Of a DNA stretch of 64,000 nt, positions 58,964 through 64,000 are shown in pieces. The position numbers and the translations under genes were made by a program. Under the pieces are notes generated by a model. The model worked only from the letters and a program-made list of their open reading frames with translations, had not been told where the DNA came from and searched no databases. Origin of the DNA: Sodalinema lacuna_A (GTDB lineage Bacteria > Cyanobacteriota > Cyanobacteriia > Cyanobacteriales > Geitlerinemataceae); the NCBI GenBank assembly GCA_900149785.2, contig FSSI02000009.1, forward strand, positions 1-64,000, read 5' to 3'. The stretch's first letter is position 1. The number at the start of each line of letters is the position of its first letter.

Positions 58964-60523
58964 ATGGTTGCCTTGTTTTCTGTCGGATCGCCCCTCGCCC
59001 TTGAGGCGGTGGGGTCTTTAGTTGATCGTCTCTCCCGTGGGCTGTCGGGACGGGTTTCTTCGATGGCGATGGCTTTGTCAATGGGGCTGACACCGTTGCT
59101 GAGTTCTCCTGACGCCGCAACAGCCCAATTTGCGCCTTTAAATCCTTGTCGTCTCCCAGCGGAGGCAATTGTGGCTAAAGAAAGCCTACGTCAAGCGGCG
59201 TTGCAGGGGGATGCGGAGGCCCAAGCAGAGTATGAGCGACAGATTCAACTCCACGCTACGGATTTGGAGAACTGTCGCCGCGAAAGTTGGCCGCAAAATT
59301 TAGCCCTCTGGTTGCGACTCTACTCTTGTGATGCCTATCCAGGGGTATTAGATGAAGTTCTCGATCGCATCGTCAGTCGTGGCTACAACGAGATTTATGT
59401 GGAAGTTTTCTACGATGGCCAGGTGTTGTTGCCCCTGAATGATAATCCCACGGTGTGGCCGTCGGTGGTGCGATCTCCGGAGTTGGGCGATCGTGACTTA
59501 TTAGCGGAGGTAATTCGTAAAGGCCATGAACGAGGGTTAAAGGTCTATGCGTGGCTGTTTACGATGAATTTTGGCTATTCTTACGGACAACGGAGCGATC
59601 GCGTCAATGCCATTGCCCGCAATGGGGCCAACGAAACCACCCTCAATCGCACTCGCTCAGAAGATACGGCCTATGACAGCGAACTCCATAGTTACGCCTC
59701 TCAAACCTTCATCGACCCCTATAGTCCCGAAGCTCGACGAGACTATGAATGGCTCCTCCATGCTCTCCTAGAGCGGCAACCGGACGGAGTCTTGTTTGAT
59801 TATGTACGCTATCCTCGACTCCCTGGCAGCGATTCGGTAGCCAGCAATGTTCAACAACTGTGGATTCACGGGGAAGCCTCCCGCAACGCTCTGTTAGACC
59901 GCGCTCGCAATGATGTTGCCCGCAGTTTATTGGACCGCTATTTACAGCAAGGCTCTCTAAGTGAGGGAGACATCGAGCAAATTCGCCAACAGCATCCTGG
60001 TGATGAGCAACCCCGTTGGCAAGCTGTCAGTCGTCCGGCGGTTTCTCTACAAAATTATCTCTGGAATTTAAGTGTCGCTCATGCGGTCCAAGGGATTCTC
60101 GATTTTGTCCATCGCGCAGTCGAACAGGTGAATCCTCATAATATCCCTTCGGGGGCGGTGTTTTTCCCCAACGGCAATCAGCCGGTGGGGGAGCAAGGGT
60201 TTGATTCCCGTCTCCAGCCCTGGGACCGCTTTTTACCCTCGATGGAGTGGCATCCTATGGTCTATGGGGTTTGCGGCGATACCAGTTGTTTAACAGACCA
60301 AATGGAACGGGTGATGGCTTTTGCGGCTGAGGAAACTCGGGTTGTGCCGGCCTTGGCTGGGGTTTGGGGAGAATCGGTGACCAATCGTCCTTCTCTGGAG
60401 ACTCAGATGTCGGCCATTCGTCAGGTGGCCCCGAGTGTGAATTCGGTGAGTCATTTTGCCTATTCTTGGCAGTTTCCTGAGTCCGATCGCGATCGCAAGG
60501 CTTGCACCATCCCGCGATCGTAA
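58964..60523 (+). CDS. GHL10-type family 10 glycosidase-like protein
   Basis: 519 residues. An N-terminal hydrophobic region ends in SSPDAATAQF, a likely export signal cut near residue 55. A short helical segment is followed by a TIM-barrel domain: NEIYVEVFYDGQ near 140, HERGLKVYAWLFTMNFGYS near 190, FIDPYSPEARRDYEWLLHALLERQPDGVLFDYVRYPR around 255-290. FDYVRYP is the mark of the glycosyl-hydrolase-like GHL10 (DUF187/DUF4015) group, which acts on cell-wall or capsule sugars. FLPSMEWHPMVYGVCG and WGESVTNRPSLETQM near the end are likewise conserved in cyanobacteria. Probably periplasmic; substrate unknown. Confidence 0.85.
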   Translation: MVALFSVGSPLALEAVGSLVDRLSRGLSGRVSSMAMALSMGLTPLLSSPDAATAQFAPLNPCRLPAEAIVAKESLRQAALQGDAEAQAEYERQIQLHATDLENCRRESWPQNLALWLRLYSCDAYPGVLDEVLDRIVSRGYNEIYVEVFYDGQVLLPLNDNPTVWPSVVRSPELGDRDLLAEVIRKGHERGLKVYAWLFTMNFGYSYGQRSDRVNAIARNGANETTLNRTRSEDTAYDSELHSYASQTFIDPYSPEARRDYEWLLHALLERQPDGVLFDYVRYPRLPGSDSVASNVQQLWIHGEASRNALLDRARNDVARSLLDRYLQQGSLSEGDIEQIRQQHPGDEQPRWQAVSRPAVSLQNYLWNLSVAHAVQGILDFVHRAVEQVNPHNIPSGAVFFPNGNQPVGEQGFDSRLQPWDRFLPSMEWHPMVYGVCGDTSCLTDQMERVMAFAAEETRVVPALAGVWGESVTNRPSLETQMSAIRQVAPSVNSVSHFAYSWQFPESDRDRKACTIPRS

Positions 60524-60638
60524 CTGATTGACAGACCCTAAGTCATCTTTCATACTTGATTATAACTCTCAGCTACGACTTAGGTTGTCTGCCAACAGCC
60601 TCGTTCTACATCCCTCACGTCCACGTCCCGAACGAGCC

Positions 60639-61271
60639 ATGCAACTTTTCAGCATTGGACATTCCAACTCCGATATTGAGGCATTTCTCAATCTCCTGAA
60701 ACAGCACCAGATTACTGCCCTTGCTGATGTGCGATCGGCTCCCTATAGCCGTTTCTTGCCCCATTTTAATCAAGAGAATCTCAAGTTATCCCTAACCAAT
60801 GCGGGGATTCATTATGTCTTTTTAGGCAAACAACTCGGGGCCAGACCTGACAATTTAGCCTGTTATGTGGGCAAAAAAGCCCCATATGATAAAATTGCGG
60901 CGACCGAGGAGTTTCAGCAAGGATTAAAGCGACTCATCACGGGGTTAAAAACCCATCGTATCGCCGTGATGTGCGCCGAAAAAGACCCACTCACCTGTCA
61001 TCGGGCCATCCTCGTCTGTCGTCACGCCAAACAGGTGAATCCCGAAATCAACGTGAATCACATCTTACAAACGGGCGAGTTAGAATCCCAGCATCAGTTA
61101 GAAGAACGACTCCTGATTAAACAGGGATTTCAGGCGGTGACGAGTCAGCCCAATCCTGCGATTCAATTGTCGCTTTTTGCCAGTCCCGAGGAAACGCTCC
61201 CCAGTCGAGAGGACTGTTTAGAACAAGCCTATGAACGCCAAGGAGATGAAATTGCCTATGTTGAGAAATAA
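60639..61271 (+). CDS. DUF488 family protein (long form)
   Basis: 210 residues from the ATG before QLFSIGHSN; the open frame upstream (from 60528) lacks similarity. Family marks are FSIGHSNSDIEAFLNLL, ADVRSAPYSR (29-38), the FLGKQLGARP loop and CAEKDPLTCHRAIL with C112, C120, H121 and R122. The conserved Cys/His/Arg and DVR suggest a catalytic or nucleotide-binding site, but DUF488 has no established function. A second, shorter DUF488 gene follows after 229 bases, and a dual-OB-type gene after that, so the three may form one module. Confidence 0.88.
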   Translation: MQLFSIGHSNSDIEAFLNLLKQHQITALADVRSAPYSRFLPHFNQENLKLSLTNAGIHYVFLGKQLGARPDNLACYVGKKAPYDKIAATEEFQQGLKRLITGLKTHRIAVMCAEKDPLTCHRAILVCRHAKQVNPEINVNHILQTGELESQHQLEERLLIKQGFQAVTSQPNPAIQLSLFASPEETLPSREDCLEQAYERQGDEIAYVEK

Positions 61272-61338
61272 ACCCGGAAAATATGGATCTTTAGGTTTTA
61301 GGGTTATCAGAAAAAATTTGCCGTCGGGGCAAAAAATC

Positions 61339-61376
61339 CGAAAAATCCCCTCCTGGGAGGGGCTAGGGGTGGGTTA
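61339..61376. repeat. Dispersed G/C-rich hairpin repeat, copy 3
   Basis: CGAAAAATCCCCTCCTGGGA with the following GGGGCTAGGGGTGGGTTA is the reverse complement of copy 1 at 35598 apart from one inserted base. It lies in the gap between the two DUF488 genes, possibly after insertion. Confidence 0.75.
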
Positions 61377-61499
61377 CCCTACAAGTTGGTATCCAAGGCA
61401 ACAAATTATTGGTCCAAATTACAGCCGATTTCCTGAAAACTCGCCAAACTCTCGTTTCAGTCCATTTTAAAACCCGTCAACTTCATCGCGACATTAAAT

Positions 61500-61946
61500 A
61501 TGAACGATTCCATTAAACTCTTCACCATTGGTTTCACTAAAAAAGGCGCAAAAACCTTCTTTGAATCCTTGCAAAATGCCGGTGTAAAACGACTCTTAGA
61601 TATTCGTCTAAACAACGTTTCTCAACTGGCGGGATTTGCCAAAAAAGCTGATTTAGAATACTTCCTCAATACCATTTGCGATATTGACTATGCCCATCTC
61701 CTAGACCTCGCTCCCACTAAAGAAATTGTGGACGAATACAAGAAAAATAAAGGAGATTGGCAACACTACGAAGTGCAGTTTTTAGAGTTAATTCGCCAAC
61801 GGAAGATTGAAGACAAAGTTTCCCCCGATCTCATTGATGGTGCCTGTTTCCTCTGTAGTGAAGCCAGCCCCAATCATTGTCATCGACGGTTAGTGGCTGA
61901 ATATCTTAATCAACAGTGGGGAAATGTTGACATTCAGCATCTTTAA
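61500..61946 (+). CDS. DUF488 family protein (short form)
   Basis: 148 residues. FTIGFTKKGAKTFFESL begins the domain; LDIRLNNVSQLAGFAKK corresponds to the DVRSAPYSR region of the longer neighbour; and CFLCSEASPNHCHRRLVAEYL holds C119, C127, H128 and R129, the same CxxxxxxxCHR pattern. The YHLFLG-type loop is replaced by YAHLLDLAPTKEIVDEYKKN. It ends 20 bases before the dual-OB-type gene, so the two are probably co-transcribed. Function unknown. Confidence 0.87.
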   Translation: MNDSIKLFTIGFTKKGAKTFFESLQNAGVKRLLDIRLNNVSQLAGFAKKADLEYFLNTICDIDYAHLLDLAPTKEIVDEYKKNKGDWQHYEVQFLELIRQRKIEDKVSPDLIDGACFLCSEASPNHCHRRLVAEYLNQQWGNVDIQHL

Positions 61947-61966
61947 CGATGTAAAACTCGGCTTAG

Positions 61967-62629
61967 ATGGCTATGACAACACTCATTTGCCTTGCGAATT
62001 CTTGGAAACATCAGGGACGATGTCTAGCGGGGATAAATCCCGAGACGGGGCAATGGATTCGACCGGTTTCTGACCTAGAGGATGGTCGCATTCCCCAGCG
62101 AGTGGGCTCGATTCGGGTCAAAGAGATTAAACTCCTAGAGGTTTGGGAGATTCCCTTAGCGGAAACGGGGCCGGATTTTGGTTTCGCGTCGGAGAACCGA
62201 CGGATTTTGCCGGGAACCTGGCGGAAGTTGGGAACGGTGACTGTAGAGGCAATGTTGCCCTATTGTGAGACGGAGACTGAGATTTTGCATAATACACGAG
62301 CGTATGTGACGATTCCTCAGCTTCAAGCGTTACCGTTTCAGCAACGACGAACCTTGCAGTTAGTGGAGACGCAACGGTTTACGACGACTGTGGCTAAGGT
62401 TCGTCAACAAGGGGGTCATCAATGGAAGGGTGAGTTACTGACCACGGGAGGACGGCGATTGCAGGGACGAATTACGGACCCTGCGTTGGTGAAACGGCTC
62501 GATTGGGGTTATGAACCGAGTCATCATTGTCTAGTAACGGTGAGTTTGGGGATGCCTTGGGTTCCGCCGAATTGGCAGGGAGATGCCCCCTGTTGGAAGT
62601 TGATTGCTGGGGTGATGGATGGGGGATAG
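61967..62629 (+). CDS. Probable dual-OB-domain protein
   Basis: 220 residues, mostly beta. The start (MTTLICLANSWKHQGRCLAG) and GQWIRPVSDLEDGRIPQ followed by VKEIKLLEVWEIPLAE match, as far as I recall, the dual OB-containing domain found next to DUF488 genes. The second half (FTTTVAKVRQQGGHQWKGELLTTGG, CLVTVSLGMPW, CWKLIAGV) would be the second OB barrel. OB folds bind single-stranded nucleic acid or oligonucleotides. No catalytic motif is visible. It lies directly after the short DUF488 gene. Family call from memory; an alternative is an uncharacterised beta-barrel family. Confidence 0.65.
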   Translation: MAMTTLICLANSWKHQGRCLAGINPETGQWIRPVSDLEDGRIPQRVGSIRVKEIKLLEVWEIPLAETGPDFGFASENRRILPGTWRKLGTVTVEAMLPYCETETEILHNTRAYVTIPQLQALPFQQRRTLQLVETQRFTTTVAKVRQQGGHQWKGELLTTGGRRLQGRITDPALVKRLDWGYEPSHHCLVTVSLGMPWVPPNWQGDAPCWKLIAGVMDGG

Positions 62630-62741
62630 AGATGGGAGTTTTATGGACATGGCTATTGACCTGTCTATGGACGTGTCTGTGATAACATCGACTCGTGCTT
62701 TTCTAAAAAAGCATAAGTTTTAGTTATCGCGAAGTTTTAAT

Positions 62742-63380
62742 ATGCCAACCCAAACCCTCAATCATCCTGTTCAAGCTATTCCTGACATTTTGCAGTTATT
62801 GGAACAGGGAGAGGTGGTGATTATTCCCACTGCCACGACCTATGCGTTTGTCTGTGACGGTGAGAATGCTGATGCGGTTGCCCGGATTCACCAATTGAAA
62901 CGGTGGTCGTCTCCTAACCCACTGGCCGTCTTCTCGACCCGCGATCGCCTCTCCCCTCTCGCCCACATTAACGCTGATGCAGATCTTCTTCTGCAACAAT
63001 TTCCCGCCCCGCTGACCTTAATTCTGCCGAAAACGGACAAAGCCCCCGCCCCTGTCACCGCTGGCTATCCCTCGCTTCTGGTCTGTTGCCCGGATGAGTT
63101 TGTGCAAAAACTGGTTGATTCAACCTCCCTCATCCTGGCGGGAGGTTCAGCGAGTCTCTCAACGGATCTTAAAGCGACGAACGCTCGTTCGGCGATGCAG
63201 CTTTTTGAGGGCGAGGTTCCCCTGATTGTCGATGGGGGTCCTTCAAAATATGCCCGTGGGGGAACGATGGTCGATTGCACCCTCGATCGCCCCACGATTC
63301 TCAAATATGGCCCTATCTCGTTCGATGATTTGCGGCCACTTCTGCCCAATATCGAGTTACCCTCCCATATGCGGAAATAG
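62742..63380 (+). CDS. YrdC/Sua5-fold protein, atypical
   Basis: 212 residues with the order of a YrdC domain: GEVVIIPTATTYAFVCDGENADAVARIHQLKRWSSPNPLAVF (about 22-64) aligns with the nucleotide and threonine region of TsaC/Sua5, and APLTLILPK with its GPxT strand. DGGPSKYARGGTMVDCT near 165 is the typical last motif. The normal PSAN loop is replaced by AGGSASLSTDLKATN, so it may not make threonylcarbamoyl-AMP for tRNA; YciO-like paralogues show such drift. It is preceded by a 112-base gap with an A/T-rich hairpin (62697-62713), so its link to the DUF488 group is unsure. Confidence 0.8.
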   Translation: MPTQTLNHPVQAIPDILQLLEQGEVVIIPTATTYAFVCDGENADAVARIHQLKRWSSPNPLAVFSTRDRLSPLAHINADADLLLQQFPAPLTLILPKTDKAPAPVTAGYPSLLVCCPDEFVQKLVDSTSLILAGGSASLSTDLKATNARSAMQLFEGEVPLIVDGGPSKYARGGTMVDCTLDRPTILKYGPISFDDLRPLLPNIELPSHMRK

Positions 63381-63584
63381 AGTCATCTAGCGCCCCGTCA
63401 TGCTCCCTCTGAGATACCTCAGGGGAGGGCATCCCCGGCTTGAACCACTCGGGGATTTGACCGGGTGTCTTTTGATTTCTGTCGTCTCAAAATACGACAA
63501 TTCTTGGGCGATCGCTCGCCAGCAATGGGTGTCAACCTAGTCCTGACTCAAGCCATGACGCAAGCTGGGTGAAGTGATCCACCC

Positions 63585-64000
63585 ATGTACCCATTTATTG
63601 TGCAGGTGAATCCGGTGTCCCTCCAGCAATTTCCTATCAAAGCGTCAATCCTAATCCTTATTCTGCAAAGCTTGGGACTCATTCTAGGCTGCACTTCAGT
63701 CCCCACGACAGAGCGTGAGGAACAGCAGCAGAATGCAGAACTGACTCAGGGGGAGTCTCATGGTCACGATCATGTCAACCCTGATCAGGGTGATACTGGA
63801 CAAGACCATCATCATCACCATGATGCTTTAGAAATTCCTGATGGACAGCCGGTTCCAACGATTGCTGTGATCGCTCATCCTGACCCAATGCAAGGCTGGA
63901 ACCTCGAAATTCAGACGACTAATTTTCGCTTTGCCCCGGAGGACGTGAATCAAGAGAACCAGCCGAATGCTGGACATGGTCATCTGTATATCAATGGGGA
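63585..64000 (+). CDS. His-rich lipoprotein (3' end outside the window)
   Basis: At least 138 residues, open at the window edge. A signal peptide ends in the lipobox LILGC (C36). The mature N-terminus is rich in His and Asp (SHGHDH, then QDHHHHHDAL), likely to bind Cu, Zn or Ni. After a linker, GWNLEIQTTNFRFAPEDV and AGHGHLYINGE begin a beta domain with a GHGHLYING motif seen in secreted metal-related proteins of cyanobacteria and marine bacteria. It is probably periplasmic and involved in metal binding. The preceding gap (63381-63584) has only a weak CCCCG/CGGGG hairpin. Confidence 0.75.
   Translation, partial: MYPFIVQVNPVSLQQFPIKASILILILQSLGLILGCTSVPTTEREEQQQNAELTQGESHGHDHVNPDQGDTGQDHHHHHDALEIPDGQPVPTIAVIAHPDPMQGWNLEIQTTNFRFAPEDVNQENQPNAGHGHLYING

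Noticed and set aside
1..64000. CRISPR array, tRNA or rRNA genes
   Set aside because: No regularly spaced 25-40 bp repeats with unique spacers were seen, and no cloverleaf or rRNA sequence was recognised by eye; a covariance-model scan would be needed for certainty.

Overview
The window is from a cyanobacterium, most likely a filamentous member of the Oscillatoriales (Phormidium, Geitlerinema or Sodalinema-like). The evidence is the very high density of the HIP1 octamer GCGATCGC, the gene content (psb27, PAM68, a ferrochelatase with a chlorophyll-binding tail, bilin-type GAF kinases, cobN, Uma2 nuclease, pentapeptide protein) and heptameric STRR repeats. Genus is inference; no rRNA or tRNA gene was seen. 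An 80-base run of N (54894-54973) lies inside a simple repeat and marks an assembly gap.

Layout. 1-1800: end of a WD40 gene, a Uma2-type nuclease and a 5'-truncated glycosyltransferase. 1804-12968: four co-directional (minus strand) two-component genes: a knotless phytochrome-like kinase with two candidate bilin cysteines, a GAF-GAF kinase, a 1405-residue hybrid kinase with two receivers and an HPt domain, and a receiver-kinase. A helically phased array of 10-bp repeats sits in front of the hybrid kinase. 13128-14098: an IS630-family element whose transposase needs a -1 frameshift on A9. 14298-17351: an SH3-type lipoprotein, a WcaI-like glycosyltransferase and a diheme cytochrome c.

17555-30150: a minus-strand polysaccharide island with a GT2 enzyme, four (TPR-)sulfotransferases, the internally deleted remnant of a fifth, one ABC exporter and a triple-GT2 protein. 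It probably builds and exports a sulfated exopolysaccharide. 30321-36222: Dam-type methylase, hemH, a formamidase/FmdB pair behind an NtcA-like promoter, a RelE-like toxin and a membrane-anchored DNA-binding-like protein. 36457-42610: cobN, a cytochrome b561-like protein and an orphan WYL regulator resembling a CRISPR-associated family.

42688-49971: a chemotaxis-type operon in the order coiled-coil, coiled-coil, cheA (three HPt domains plus receiver), cheB, probably for motility or phototaxis. 50192-55825: an XRE regulator with a TauE-like exporter behind a structured leader, pheS, a pentapeptide protein, an HpnB-like glycosyltransferase and a short-chain dehydrogenase. 55843-60523: DAHP synthase, PAM68, rpsO, a 46-residue membrane peptide, psb27 and a GHL10-type glycosidase. 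60639-64000: two DUF488 proteins, a probable dual-OB protein, a YrdC-fold protein and the start of a His-rich lipoprotein.

No CRISPR array and no prophage was found. The most novel-looking items are the decamer array, the phytochrome-like kinase set, the sulfotransferase island with its decaying copy, the CheA plus coiled-coil operon, the alternative-hairpin leader before the XRE/TauE pair and the DUF488/dual-OB group.
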